Of a stretch of DNA of 64,000 nt, positions 1-8,534 are shown one piece after another. The stretch covers positions 1,860,001-1,924,000 of the forward strand of contig NZ_JAATJK010000001.1 of NCBI RefSeq assembly GCF_011927785.1. The letters are read 5' to 3'. Positions within the stretch are counted from its first letter, which is position 1, and each line of letters starts with the position of its first letter. The notes beneath the pieces were generated by a model. It had not been told where the DNA came from. It saw nothing but the letters and a program-made list of their open reading frames with translations, and ran no database searches. Both the position numbers and the translations under genes were made by a program. Origin of the DNA: Micromonospora profundi. Lineage in GTDB: Bacteria; Actinomycetota; Actinomycetes; Mycobacteriales; Micromonosporaceae.

Positions 1-442
1 TCACGGCGACCACCGGCGCCACGTACGGCAGCAGCATGGACGCCCGGACCAGCGTGCGACCCCGGAACGGCCGGCGGACCACGAGCGCGGCGACCAGGCC
101 GAGCGCTATCGACCCGACGGTGCCGCCGATGCTGTAGAGAAGCGTCACCCACAGCGTCTCGGCAAAGCCGGGGGTGTGCAGCACCCGGTCGATGTTGTCC
201 ATTGTGAACTCGCCGAACAGCCCGGTCTTGCGCAGCGTGGCGAGCCGGACCCGCTGGAAGGCGAGCACCACGGTCCAGACGATGGGGATGCCGATGACAG
301 CGATCGTGACGAGCAGCGTCGGCGCGACAAGCGCCAGCCCGGCCCGGGATTCGCGGCGGCGCAGTGTCAGCGGCCGGCGCTTCGGCGGTGCCGGCCGCTC
401 CCCGGTGGGGGAGCGGCCGGTGTCGGGCGCGGTGGTGGTCAA
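1..442 (-). CDS. carbohydrate ABC transporter permease, MalF/UgpA type (partial)
   Basis: Membrane permease of a sugar importer, cut by the left window edge after about 147 codons. A basic, Pro/Arg-rich cytoplasmic tail is followed by a hydrophobic segment at about residues 35-60 (contains LVTIAVIGIPIVWTVVLAF), an extracytoplasmic loop, and a second hydrophobic stretch rich in Gly, Leu and Val. This is the usual start of the first permease of an ABC sugar system. The start is proposed as TTG at 442, because it overlaps the stop of the upstream binding-protein gene (TTGA), which implies translational coupling. No better ATG or GTG lies near it. The binding protein next door fixes it as a carbohydrate importer; the substrate is not readable. 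The ATPase and second permease, if present, lie outside the window. Confidence 0.8.
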   Translation of the reverse strand, partial: MTTTAPDTGRSPTGERPAPPKRRPLTLRRRESRAGLALVAPTLLVTIAVIGIPIVWTVVLAFQRVRLATLRKTGLFGEFTMDNIDRVLHTPGFAETLWVTLLYSIGGTVGSIALGLVAALVVRRPFRGRTLVRASMLLPYVAPVVAV

Positions 443-1833
443 TTGACGCCCGCCTTGATCGCCTCGACGTCCTTCTTGGCCCGGCCGGCGGTTGCCGCCG
501 CGTCGGACTTGCCGCCGATGAGGTCGCCCAGCACCTTGGGCACCGGCAGCTCGCCGAGCATCGCGCCGACCAGCTTGCCCTGCCCCTGGCTGAGCCCCCA
601 CCGCCCGAAGGTGTCCGGGCTGCGGCGCAGCGTGGCGAGCACCTCGTCGCCGTACACGTCGGCGAGGGGCTTCTTGGCGTCCACGCCGGCCTGGCTGGTG
701 TTCCAGGCGTTCAGGTACGCCTCAGGCTCGGCCGGGGTGCCCTTGCGGACCGGGAAGCGGCCCTCGGGGGACATGCCGAACCAGCGTGGGTAGCCGTCGC
801 CGAGCATGTACTCCACGAAGGACTTCGCCGGATCGGCAGCCGCGCCGTCCAGCACGGCCCAGGAGCTGATTTCGCCGTACTGGGCCGGTTCGGTGCCGTT
901 CGGGCCCTTGATCGCGGTGACGAACCCGCTGTTCTTCGCGAGGAACGCCGGATCGGCCTGGCACTGCGGGCAGGTCGGCTTGGCGTCGCTGCGCAGCCCG
1001 GCCAGCTCGTCGAGGATGAACGGCGACCAGATCACCATCGCCGCCTTGCCCGCGAAGTAGGTGGCCCGCGTGGTGTCGACGTCCTGCGCGCCCTTCACCG
1101 AGCTGGTGCGGATCAGGTCGCCGTAGAAGCGGAACGCCTCGACGCACTGCGGCGAGTCGAGGGTGATCCCGCCGGAGTCGTCGGTGAGCTGGCAGCCGTT
1201 TGCCAGCGCCAGGTGCTCGAACGTCTGCTGGGTGAACACGTCGCTGGGCGCTGTCGCCGCGGTGATCCCGGCGACGCCCCCGGTGTTCAGTTTCGCCGCG
1301 GCGTCGGTGATCCGCTCGTACGTGTCGGGGGCGGGCAGGCCGGCGGCGGCGAACAGGTCCTTGCGGTAGACGAGCAACTGCCCCCAGCCGTCGCTCGGCA
1401 CGGAGAGCTGTTTGCCGTCGTCGGCGGTCAGCTCCAGCGCCCGGGGGGAGAACGTCTGCCTGCCCAGCTTGTCGACGACCTCCGCGTTCGCCGAGGCGTG
1501 CAGCAGCTCGTTGCCCGCGAGCGTACGGATGCCGGCCAGGGATACCGAACCGACGACGTCGGGCAGGTCGCCCGCGGCGGCGTTGGCGGCGATCAGGGAC
1601 GGGAACTGGTCCTCGTTGACGGTGACCAGGTCGACCTGGATCCCCGTCTTGGCGGTGAAGTCCGCGATGATCGCCTTGGTGGCGGTGACCCGGTCGGCGA
1701 CGTCTTCCAGACTCCAAACGGTGATCTTTTTGCTGTTGCTGTCGGATCCGTCGTCTCCGCAAGCCAGCAGGGTGGGCGCGGCCAGTGCCAGGATCAGGGT
1801 GGTGGCGAGTATCCGCCTCGGAGGTGCTGACAT
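439..1833 (-). CDS. sugar ABC transporter substrate-binding lipoprotein
   Basis: Extracellular solute-binding protein, family 1 (maltose/multiple-sugar type), 464 residues. The N-terminus is a lipoprotein signal peptide: basic start, hydrophobic core and lipobox APTLLAC, followed by an acidic/Ser linker. The mature part begins KKITVWSLEDVADRV, a typical first strand of the family. Later come the GWGQLLVYRKDLFAAAGL region that follows the hinge and the C-terminal WGLSQGQGKL stretch. The start is ATG 1833 because GAGAGGAG lies 8 bases upstream; a longer frame from 1860 lacks this. The gene is co-transcribed with the permease and divergent from a dehydrogenase/isomerase/GH63 operon. It therefore probably delivers the glycoside that operon degrades. 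Confidence 0.9.
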   Translation of the reverse strand: MSAPPRRILATTLILALAAPTLLACGDDGSDSNSKKITVWSLEDVADRVTATKAIIADFTAKTGIQVDLVTVNEDQFPSLIAANAAAGDLPDVVGSVSLAGIRTLAGNELLHASANAEVVDKLGRQTFSPRALELTADDGKQLSVPSDGWGQLLVYRKDLFAAAGLPAPDTYERITDAAAKLNTGGVAGITAATAPSDVFTQQTFEHLALANGCQLTDDSGGITLDSPQCVEAFRFYGDLIRTSSVKGAQDVDTTRATYFAGKAAMVIWSPFILDELAGLRSDAKPTCPQCQADPAFLAKNSGFVTAIKGPNGTEPAQYGEISSWAVLDGAAADPAKSFVEYMLGDGYPRWFGMSPEGRFPVRKGTPAEPEAYLNAWNTSQAGVDAKKPLADVYGDEVLATLRRSPDTFGRWGLSQGQGKLVGAMLGELPVPKVLGDLIGGKSDAAATAGRAKKDVEAIKAGVN

Positions 1834-1899
1834 CGGTGGCACTCCTCTCGAAGGGTACATGCCGGATTCAACCCCTTCGATTGATCAATGACAAGACAT

Positions 1900-1917
1900 A
1901 TAGCGATTTTTTGCTAT
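1900..1917. promoter_or_regulatory. operator-like inverted repeat between divergent sugar operons
   Basis: ATAGCGA and TTGCTAT are 6/7 inverted matches around a TTTT spacer, in an AT-rich island between the divergent importer and catabolic operons. TTGATCAA (1881-1888), a perfect 8-base palindrome, lies just to the left. TATCCT at 1915-1920 could be a rightward -10 box overlapping the repeat, but the spacing to the TGACAA at 1889 is 20 bases, which is long. No regulator gene is adjacent, so the binding protein is unknown. Confidence 0.4.
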
Positions 1918-1948
1918 CCTGGAGCCCAGTGCTACCGGGATGTGACAC

Positions 1949-2986
1949 ATGGGCAACTGGGTCGTCTCCCTCGCCGGGCCTCGGCAGATCAGCCTCGAGC
2001 CCTGCCCGCCAGATCCGCTCGGCCCCGGCCAGGTCCGGGTCCGCACCTGCTACTCGGGCATCTCGGCCGGCACCGAGCTGACCCTCTACCGCGGCAGCAA
2101 CCCCCGGCTCAGCAAAGACTGGGACGACGCCGCCCGGATGTTCGTCCCCCGGCAGACACCGGTGCCCTACCCGCTGATCGGGTTCGGCTACGAGGAGGTC
2201 GGCGAGGTCGTCGAAGTCGCGCCGGAGGTCACCGACCGACAACCGGGGCAACTCGTGTGGGGCATCTGGGGGCACCGCGCCGAAGCCGTGCTCGCCGCCG
2301 ACGCCGTCCGTCCGCTGCCGGCCGACCTGGACCCGCTGGCCGCTGTCTTCGCCCGACCCGGCGCCATCGCGCTGACCTCGGTGCTCGCCGCCGACCTACA
2401 CCTCGGCGACTGGGTGGGCGTCTTCGGGCAGGGCGTCATCGGCCTGCTCGCCACCCGACTCGCCGTGCTCTCCGGCGCCCGGGTCGTCGCCGTCGACCGG
2501 GTGCCCAGCCGCCTGCAGCACGCCGCCCGCTACGGCGCACGGGCCACCGTGGACGCCAGCGCCGCGTCCGCCGCCACAGTGCTGCGGCAGGCCACCGACG
2601 GCCGGGGCGCGGACGTCTGCCTGGAGCTGTCCGGGGCGTACCCGGCGCTGCACGAGGCCATCCGATCCACCGCACACGCCGGTCGGGTCGTGGCCGCCGG
2701 CTTCTACCAGGGCCAGGCCGACGGGCTCGGCCTCGGCGAAGAGTTCCACCACAACCGCATCCAGTTGGTGGCCGCCCAGGTCTCCGGCCCCACCCCCGCG
2801 CCGAGCATGGCCGGCCGGTGGACAGGCGACCGGGTGGCGCAGACCTTCATGGAGTTGGTGGCTGAGCATCGGGTCGACCCGCTGCCGCTGGTCAGCCACA
2901 TCGTCGACGCCAGCGCGGTCGCCGACGCCCTCGCGCTGCTCGACAGCGGCGCCGGTGACGTCCTCCAAGTGGTGTTGAGGTTCTAG
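1949..2986 (+). CDS. zinc-type medium-chain alcohol dehydrogenase family protein
   Basis: 345-residue MDR-superfamily oxidoreductase. The N-terminal GroES-like half has GQVRVRTCYSGISAGTELTLYRG, a form seen in MDR members without the usual catalytic Cys/His pair. The Rossmann half carries VGVFGQGVIGLLATRLA (the GxGxxG nucleotide-binding motif) and ends in DALALLDSGAGDVLQVVL. It probably oxidises or reduces a sugar-derived hydroxyl with NAD(P). ATG 1949 is followed directly by the isomerase gene at 2987 with no gap (TAGATG), so the two are one operon. Its ribosome-binding site is weak. Substrate inferred only from the sugar-transport and glycosidase neighbours. Confidence 0.85.
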   Translation: MGNWVVSLAGPRQISLEPCPPDPLGPGQVRVRTCYSGISAGTELTLYRGSNPRLSKDWDDAARMFVPRQTPVPYPLIGFGYEEVGEVVEVAPEVTDRQPGQLVWGIWGHRAEAVLAADAVRPLPADLDPLAAVFARPGAIALTSVLAADLHLGDWVGVFGQGVIGLLATRLAVLSGARVVAVDRVPSRLQHAARYGARATVDASAASAATVLRQATDGRGADVCLELSGAYPALHEAIRSTAHAGRVVAAGFYQGQADGLGLGEEFHHNRIQLVAAQVSGPTPAPSMAGRWTGDRVAQTFMELVAEHRVDPLPLVSHIVDASAVADALALLDSGAGDVLQVVLRF

Positions 2987-3808
2987 ATGACCACCATCGC
3001 GCTCGCCTGCCAGGAACAACTCCTGCCGGGCACCAACCTGATCCAGAAGTACGCCCTCGCCGCCGCCCTCGGCTACCAGGGCATCGAGCTGCGCGGGCGC
3101 GGCGACGGCGCATTCGCCCGCCGACTGCCCGAGCTGCGCCGCGCCCGCGCCGCCGGTGTGGTGATGCCCACCGTCTGCGTCGAGATGGACCACTTCATCG
3201 GCGACTTCGACCCCGCCCGCTCCGCCGACGCCGTCCGCAACCTGCGCTCCCAACTGTCGGTGATCGCCGAGCTGGGCGGCATCGGGGTGATGACCCCGGC
3301 GTCCTGGGGGATGTTCTCCCGGCGACTGCCGCCGTTCGAGCCGCCGCGCCCGCCGGCCGGCGACCGGCTGGTGCTCCTGGACGCCCTCGGCGAGCTGGGC
3401 GAGCACGCCCGGGCCGAGGGGGTCACACTCTTTCTCGAACCCCTCAACAGGTACGAGGACCACATGGTCAACCGTCTCGACGAGGCGGTCGCCCTCTGCG
3501 CGGCCGTCGGCGTGCCCTCGGTCCGGGTGGTCGCCGACACGTTCCACATGAACATCGAGGAGGACGACGTACACCGGGCTCTGCGTGCCGCCGCGCCGTA
3601 CCTCGGGCACGTGCAGGTAAGCGACTCCAACCGCTACCAGCCGGGCGCCGGGCACCTGGACTGGCCGGCGCTCGTACGAACCCTGCTGGAGCTTGACTAC
3701 CGGGGGTGGCTGGCGTTGGAGTGCCGGCTGCGCGGCGACCCGGTCCGTGCCCTGCAACAGGCCGCCACTGTGCTGCGGCACGCGCTGCCCCGGCGGGCCG
3801 CGGCATGA
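2987..3808 (+). CDS. sugar phosphate isomerase/epimerase family protein (xylose-isomerase-like TIM barrel)
   Basis: 273-residue AP_endonuc_2/IolE-like TIM barrel. Metal-binding residues expected in this family can be seen: Glu in LFLEPLNRYEDH near residue 150, Asp and His in VVADTFHMNIEE near 185, a strand-end VQVSDSNR near 215, and the last Glu in WLALECRL near 245. Family members isomerise or epimerise keto-sugars, and some act with a partner dehydrogenase. Here the dehydrogenase is immediately upstream and the glycosidase start overlaps the stop (ATGA). It probably processes the sugar released by the glycosidase or oxidised by the dehydrogenase. Which sugar cannot be told from sequence. 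Confidence 0.88.
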   Translation: MTTIALACQEQLLPGTNLIQKYALAAALGYQGIELRGRGDGAFARRLPELRRARAAGVVMPTVCVEMDHFIGDFDPARSADAVRNLRSQLSVIAELGGIGVMTPASWGMFSRRLPPFEPPRPPAGDRLVLLDALGELGEHARAEGVTLFLEPLNRYEDHMVNRLDEAVALCAAVGVPSVRVVADTFHMNIEEDDVHRALRAAAPYLGHVQVSDSNRYQPGAGHLDWPALVRTLLELDYRGWLALECRLRGDPVRALQQAATVLRHALPRRAAA

Positions 3809-5145
3809 CCGCCGCACCGACCCGCACCGGCGGACCGGGTGACCTCGCAGGGCTACGTCACCTCGCGGTCACCATCCTCGACGCCAACTGGGAAGACGAC
3901 CACACAGTGCCGTCGCGCACCCTCTATCCACACCAGTGGAGCTGGGACTCGGCGTTCATCGCGGTCGGCCTGGCCCACGTCCGCCCCGAGCGCGCCTGGC
4001 AAGAGCTGGCAAGCCTGTTCCGCGCGCAGTGGGCCGACGGGCGGGTTCCGCACATCGTGTTCAACCCGGCGCTGCGCGTCGGCGCGTACTTCCCCGGGCC
4101 GGACCTGTGGCGCTCCACCGACGCCCAGGGGGCGCCCGCCGTACACACCTCCGGCCTGGTCCAGCCGCCGGTGCACGCGCTCGCCGCACTGCTGGCGTAC
4201 CGCCGGGCACCCGAGCCGGTCGGCCTGGCCGCTTTGCACCAGCTCTATCCGGCGCTTGTCGCCCAGCAGCGCTACCTCGCCGACCGGCGGGACGTGGCAG
4301 GCGACGGGCTTGTCTGCATCGTTCACCCGTGGGAGTCCGGGCTGGACAACAGCCCCGCCTGGGACGACCCGATGGCCGCCGTACCCGCCGAGGCGTCGGT
4401 GATGCGCTCGTACCGTCGGCACGACACCGCGCACGCCGACGCCGCGCACCGCCCCACGGACCTCGACTATGCGCGCTACCTGGCGATCGTCGCGGCCTAC
4501 CGCGACCGCGGCTACGACGACCGCGGCCTCGCCGACCGCCACCCGTTCCTGGTGGAGTGCCCGCTGTTCAACGCGGCGTTCGGGGCCGCCGAACACGCCC
4601 TCGCCGAGATCGCCGCGCTGATCGGCGCCGACCCCGGGCCGCACCGGGCCCGTGCGGCCCAGATCACCGAAGCATTGGTACGTCGGCTGTACGACCCGGC
4701 GACCGGCACCTTCCAGCCCCGCGACGTACGCGCCGGGCGGCTGCTGGGTGCGCGTACCGTGCTCGGGCTGACGCCGCTGATCCTGCCCGACCTGCCCACC
4801 CGGCAGGCCGACACGCTTGTCGTCGAGGCCCGCTCGGCGCGCTTCGGGGTGGCCGCGCGGATGGACCGCCCGTTGCCCAGCCACGATCGGACCGCACCCG
4901 ACTTCGAGCCGCTGCGCTACTGGCGCGGGCCGAGCTGGCTGAACATCGGCTGGCTGGTACGGCGCGGGCTGCTCGCGCACGGCCACCCGGAGCTGGCAGC
5001 CGGGCTGCGCCGGTCGATGATCGGGCTGGTCGCAGGGGCGGGCTGCCACGAGTACTTCCACCCGGACACCGGCGCCGGTCTGGGCTCGGCGGCGTTCGGC
5101 TGGACCGCGGCGCTCGTGCTCGACCTGCTAGCCGACGAGGAGTAG
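3805..5145 (+). CDS. GH63-family glycosidase, glucosylglycerate/mannosylglycerate hydrolase-like
   Basis: 446-residue (alpha/alpha)6-barrel glycosidase. Hallmarks run in order: HQWSWDSAFIAVGLAHV near residue 45, GRVPHIVFN near 78, HPWESGLDNSPAWDDPM near 175, YWRGPSWLNIGWLVRRGLL near 370, and CHEYFHPDTGAGLGSAAFGW near 410. The WDS, WESGLDNSP and EYF.P.tG blocks are those of MGG-type hydrolases in GH63, which cleave glucosyl- or mannosyl-glycerate, osmolytes common in actinomycetes. ATG 3805 overlaps the isomerase stop (ATGA), so it is the third gene of the operon. A longer frame from 3706 would run inside the isomerase gene. There is no signal peptide, so it acts on an imported glycoside. Trehalase-like or mannosidase activity is the main alternative. 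Confidence 0.8.
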   Translation: MTAAPTRTGGPGDLAGLRHLAVTILDANWEDDHTVPSRTLYPHQWSWDSAFIAVGLAHVRPERAWQELASLFRAQWADGRVPHIVFNPALRVGAYFPGPDLWRSTDAQGAPAVHTSGLVQPPVHALAALLAYRRAPEPVGLAALHQLYPALVAQQRYLADRRDVAGDGLVCIVHPWESGLDNSPAWDDPMAAVPAEASVMRSYRRHDTAHADAAHRPTDLDYARYLAIVAAYRDRGYDDRGLADRHPFLVECPLFNAAFGAAEHALAEIAALIGADPGPHRARAAQITEALVRRLYDPATGTFQPRDVRAGRLLGARTVLGLTPLILPDLPTRQADTLVVEARSARFGVAARMDRPLPSHDRTAPDFEPLRYWRGPSWLNIGWLVRRGLLAHGHPELAAGLRRSMIGLVAGAGCHEYFHPDTGAGLGSAAFGWTAALVLDLLADEE

Positions 5146-5234
5146 CCCCGAGCCGGGTAGCGTGCCGGCCCCAGCGACGGTGGCCTGCGCTGGCAGCGCC
5201 GTTTGCCGGCACCGGGCGTGGGTAACCGCCGGGC

Positions 5235-5747
5235 GTGACCGACAGCGCGGGCGGCGGCGGGTTTCCGCACTTCATCGACGCGGTGTCCCGACGGTCCGGC
5301 CTGCCGACCGAGCAGGCCGTCGCCCTCGCTCGCGCCGTACTCCAGACGATGGCCGAACGAGTCACCGGCGGCGTGCCCGACGACCTGGTCGGGCACCTTC
5401 CGGACCAGGTGGACGGCTATCTGAACGACTTCGCGCCGCCGTCTCACTCGGACGTGCCCGGCTCGCCGTCAGATCTGCCCGGCCTGCCCCCGGACCTGGA
5501 GGGCTCATCCTCGGATGTGCCGGGCTTGCCTTCGGACGTGCCTCCGGCAGACGCCGGGCCGGCGGAATTCCTCCGCCGGGTGGGCCAGCGCGCCGGGGTG
5601 GACCCGGCTACGGCACGGGCCGGCACCGGGGCGGTCTTCGCGACCCTGCGCGAGGCGGTGACCGTACGCGAGTTCCGCGAAATGGTGGCACGACTGCCCC
5701 GCGACGGCGATGCCGCGCCCGGCTTGCCCGCTTTGCCCGACCTCTGA
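5235..5747 (+). CDS. DUF2267-like protein with two half-domains and a low-complexity linker
   Basis: 170 residues from GTG 5235. The N-terminal part (FIDAVSRRSGLPTEQAVALARAVLQTMAERVTG..DDLVGHLPDQV) and the C-terminal part (FLRRVGQRAGVDPATARAGTGAVFATLREAVTVREFREMVARLP) both look like the helical DUF2267 repeat. Between them lies a run of imperfect SDLPG/SDVPG pentapeptides at about residues 72-100, probably a flexible spacer. The function of DUF2267 proteins is unknown. It stands alone and converges on the serpin-like gene 32 bases away. No clear ribosome-binding site decides the start. Confidence 0.65.
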   Translation: MTDSAGGGGFPHFIDAVSRRSGLPTEQAVALARAVLQTMAERVTGGVPDDLVGHLPDQVDGYLNDFAPPSHSDVPGSPSDLPGLPPDLEGSSSDVPGLPSDVPPADAGPAEFLRRVGQRAGVDPATARAGTGAVFATLREAVTVREFREMVARLPRDGDAAPGLPALPDL

Positions 5748-5779
5748 CTTCGGCGAGTCGGTCGTGGACGGCGAGCGCG

Positions 5780-7165
5780 TCAGGCGCCGGATAGTTCCTC
5801 GGGTTCGGCGACCCAGGCGGAGAAGACCGGCACTCCGTGCCACGACGAGCCCTCGGCGCCGTCGGCCGGCCCGTCGGCCCTGTCCTCCCAGGTGGCGGCC
5901 CCGTCCGCCCGCCGGCCGACTCCGTCGGTTCGGGTGTCCGCCCTGTCCGCCTGCCGGCCGGCGCCGCCTGCTCGGGTGTCGGTGGCTATGGCCACCACGG
6001 CGTAGGGGTGGCCGAAGCGCAGCTCGGCGATGCGTGCCACGCCCTCCGGCGGCAGGCTCACCGTTCCGAACATGCCGGTCACCGCCGCGGCCTCGAAGCC
6101 GTACCGGTCGTAGCGCGCCATCGCCACCTGCCGCGCCTCGAAGCCCTGCGCCGGCTGGCCCAGCGCTCGCGCCAGCGCGGCGGTGGCCGCCGGGAAGCCC
6201 AGCGACTCGGCGGTCAGGTCGTGGTCGCTGCGGGCCGACCAGCAGGGAAGCACCGCGCTGTGCCGCTCCTCGCGGCCGTCGCGGGCCCGGGTCCGCACCT
6301 GCTCCTCCCGAACCGTCCACAGCGGAGCATCACCGAGCGGAAGGTCGAACAGGGACCGCCGTCCGGCCGGTTCGGCGCCGTCGACCACGCCGGCGCTGAG
6401 GTGGTACGCGGCGGCCAGCACATCGGCCGGCGGCACCTCCGGCGCGGCGGCAACTGAGAGCACCACGAGCCCCGCCCCGTCGGCTGTCTGCGCCGGCGCG
6501 GCATGCATGATCACGTCACCGGCTCGCGCGGTCGTCACGATGGCGCACTGGTGGCCGTGGCCCGGGCTGCGGAGTACGCGGCGCAGGTCACGTGCCCAGG
6601 CGCTGCCGGGGCCGAGCGTACGGGCGTCGGCGACCTCGAACGGCTCGGCCCACGAGATCCGGGTCGCGAGAGCGCTGGCGAGGGCGAAGACCACGTCCGG
6701 GCTGACCTTCAGCGGGAACGTCTCGATCAGCCCATCGGTGTGCTCGCGTGCCCACGCGTCCAGCCCGGCCTGCTCGGGCAACGCGCCCACCTCGGTCGTC
6801 GCGGGCAACGCCGCCCGCCATCCTGTCGTACCGTCGAGGTCTTGACCTGGTCGGTGCCAGAGCGCTGTGGCGGACGCGACAAGCGGGTGCGGCGCGTTCA
6901 GCAGCGCGCGGGCGACCTCCGCCGCGCTGCCCAGGTCCGTGCCCAGAGCCTCCGCCAGCGCATCGGCTGCCGGATCAGATCCGGCCGTGGAGCCGGAGCC
7001 AGCGGTCGGGTCAGAGTCAACTGCCGGGTCGGGGTCCGCCGCTGCCGCGCTGAGGGCGAGCAGCAGCCAGGCGCCGAGCGGGGAGGCGACGTGGTGCCGG
7101 TCGCCGATCGTGGCGTGCAGCCGCTCGGCGTACGCGGACAGCGGCCCGTGCATGTCGGTCGTCAT
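5780..7165 (-). CDS. serpin-family-like protein with low-complexity inserts
   Basis: 461 residues with scattered serpin landmarks. SPLGAWLLLALSAAAA near residue 28 corresponds to the SP.S...AL helix. LASALATRISWAEPF near 170 corresponds to the LVNA.yFKg.W..PF strand. RYGFEAAAVTGMFGT near 365 resembles the hinge of the reactive-centre loop. FGHPYAVVAIATDTR followed by VPVFSAWVAEP matches the C-terminal strands. Serpins trap serine or cysteine proteases; whether this one has a working loop is uncertain, since the region after the hinge is atypical. Two inserts are repetitive: Asp/Pro/Ser/Gly-rich near residue 45 and ADR/DG-rich near 415. It lies downstream of the Nudix gene in the same direction. 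There is no signal peptide, so it would be cytosolic. Confidence 0.62.
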   Translation of the reverse strand: MTTDMHGPLSAYAERLHATIGDRHHVASPLGAWLLLALSAAAADPDPAVDSDPTAGSGSTAGSDPAADALAEALGTDLGSAAEVARALLNAPHPLVASATALWHRPGQDLDGTTGWRAALPATTEVGALPEQAGLDAWAREHTDGLIETFPLKVSPDVVFALASALATRISWAEPFEVADARTLGPGSAWARDLRRVLRSPGHGHQCAIVTTARAGDVIMHAAPAQTADGAGLVVLSVAAAPEVPPADVLAAAYHLSAGVVDGAEPAGRRSLFDLPLGDAPLWTVREEQVRTRARDGREERHSAVLPCWSARSDHDLTAESLGFPAATAALARALGQPAQGFEARQVAMARYDRYGFEAAAVTGMFGTVSLPPEGVARIAELRFGHPYAVVAIATDTRAGGAGRQADRADTRTDGVGRRADGAATWEDRADGPADGAEGSSWHGVPVFSAWVAEPEELSGA

Positions 7166-7216
7166 GCCCCCACTCTGCCCGCCGTCGCCCGGTCCGGCAT
7201 CCTCACCGGCGGTGGG

Positions 7217-7732
7217 TCACGACCACAGCTCGAACGGCTCGTCGATGCTCTCGCCGGCCAGAAACGGCGTGATCAGCTCAGGGAGCCGGCCCGGGTAGAA
7301 CCGCTCCGTGCTGGCCACCACCTCCGGCAGCGGCCACCATCGGAAGCCGAAGTAGTCCTCCCGCTCGTAGTCCAGCCGGTGCGCCTCGTCCACGTCCGGC
7401 CCCGGCCCGGCCAGCCGCACCGCGACGATCACCTCGTCCTGGACGTGGCGCAGCTGCCTGTGCAGGAAACTCGCCCGCCGTCGCCAGTTCGGCGCCCCCA
7501 CCTGGTCGCCGGTGACCACGATGCCGGTCTCCTCGCGCAGTTCCCGGACGGCGGTGTCGCGGTACGTCTCGCCGGGGTCCATGCCGCCGCCGGGCAGCTC
7601 CCACCAGGTGCCGAGCCGGGGATGGTCCGGGTCGCGGGTGTGGAACAGCAACACCCGGTCGTCGGCGTCACAGACCACCACACGCACCGCGCGCCGCTCC
7701 CACACCGGCAGGTCGTCGGGCAGCTCGCTCAT
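7217..7732 (-). CDS. Nudix hydrolase
   Basis: 171-residue Nudix-fold pyrophosphohydrolase. The full Nudix box is present: GGGMDPGETYRDTAVRELRE followed by ETGI, with the REL.EE metal-binding core. The N-terminus RAVRVVVCDADDRVLLFHTRD is the usual first strand pair. The start is ATG 7732, giving MSELPDDLPVWERRAVRV. A longer frame to 7828 adds a very Arg-rich stretch with no family resemblance. Substrate (nucleotide sugar, oxidised nucleotide or other diphosphate) is not predictable. The serpin-like gene follows 51 bases downstream. Confidence 0.9.
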   Translation of the reverse strand: MSELPDDLPVWERRAVRVVVCDADDRVLLFHTRDPDHPRLGTWWELPGGGMDPGETYRDTAVRELREETGIVVTGDQVGAPNWRRRASFLHRQLRHVQDEVIVAVRLAGPGPDVDEAHRLDYEREDYFGFRWWPLPEVVASTERFYPGRLPELITPFLAGESIDEPFELWS

Positions 7733-7908
7733 CGGGCCAGTCTGCCGCAGCACCGGCTCCGGCCGAACTCTGCCGCCGTGCCTGCTCCGATCGGGCGCTC
7801 TGCCGCCGCGCCGCGCGCCACGCGGCACTGCGCCGCCCCCGCGCCACGCGGCGCCCTGTCGCCGCGCCGGCTCCGGGCGCTCGGACCGGGGCCGGTAGGC
7901 TGCCCGCC

Positions 7909-8400
7909 GTGGCTGGTCTGTTGAGGAACGTGGCGCAACGCATCTCCCGGGTCGGCGCGGCTATCCCGTCGCCCCGACGGTCCGGGCCGGCACCCGCACG
8001 GGTGGCCCGTCCCCGGCAGGTCAGTGCGTTGCAGCGGCGGGAGTTGACGTACGCCCCCGAGCGGGACGGCCACGCCGACCCGGGGGAGATCGTCTGGACC
8101 TGGGTGCCGTACGAGGACGACCCCCGTCAGGGCAAGGACCGTCCGGTGCTGGTGGTGGGGCGGCACAGCAGGACCCTGTTCGGGCTGATGTTGTCCAGCC
8201 AGAGCGACCGGGACGGGCAGCGGCACTGGTTCGCGCTCGGCCCTGGCGAGTGGGACCGGGACAACCGGCCCAGCTGGGTCCGGCTGGACCGGGTGCTCAC
8301 CATGCGCGAGGACAGCATCCGCCGGGAGGGCGCCGTGCTGGACCGGCCCCGGTTCGACCGGGTGGGGCAGGCGCTGCGCGCCGGCTACGGCTGGCGCTGA
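7909..8400 (+). CDS. PemK/MazF-fold family protein
   Basis: 163 residues from GTG 7909. After about 50 basic, Pro-rich residues comes the core GEIVWTWVPYEDDPRQGKDRPVLVVGR, the first strands of the PemK/MazF beta-barrel, then LMLSSQSDRDG and SWVRLDRVLTMREDSI, matching the later strands. MazF members are mRNA endonucleases of toxin-antitoxin pairs. No small antitoxin gene lies next to it, and long actinobacterial versions with N-terminal extensions are often solitary. Toxicity should therefore not be assumed. Confidence 0.8.
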   Translation: MAGLLRNVAQRISRVGAAIPSPRRSGPAPARVARPRQVSALQRRELTYAPERDGHADPGEIVWTWVPYEDDPRQGKDRPVLVVGRHSRTLFGLMLSSQSDRDGQRHWFALGPGEWDRDNRPSWVRLDRVLTMREDSIRREGAVLDRPRFDRVGQALRAGYGWR

Positions 8401-8534
8401 CCGTACCCCGGTGAAGCCCGCCGGCCGCGTGGAGGCCGCCGGCCTGCGCGCGCAGGTGAAGCGGACCTCGTTGAGTACCTGCTACACCTGGCCGATGGCG
8501 TGGTGGACACCGACGCTCGTAGCCGATCAGGGGA

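Noticed and set aside
7909..8400. A toxin-antitoxin module
   Set aside because: The PemK-fold protein has no adjacent small antitoxin gene on either strand and carries a long N-terminal extension, so only the fold is claimed.
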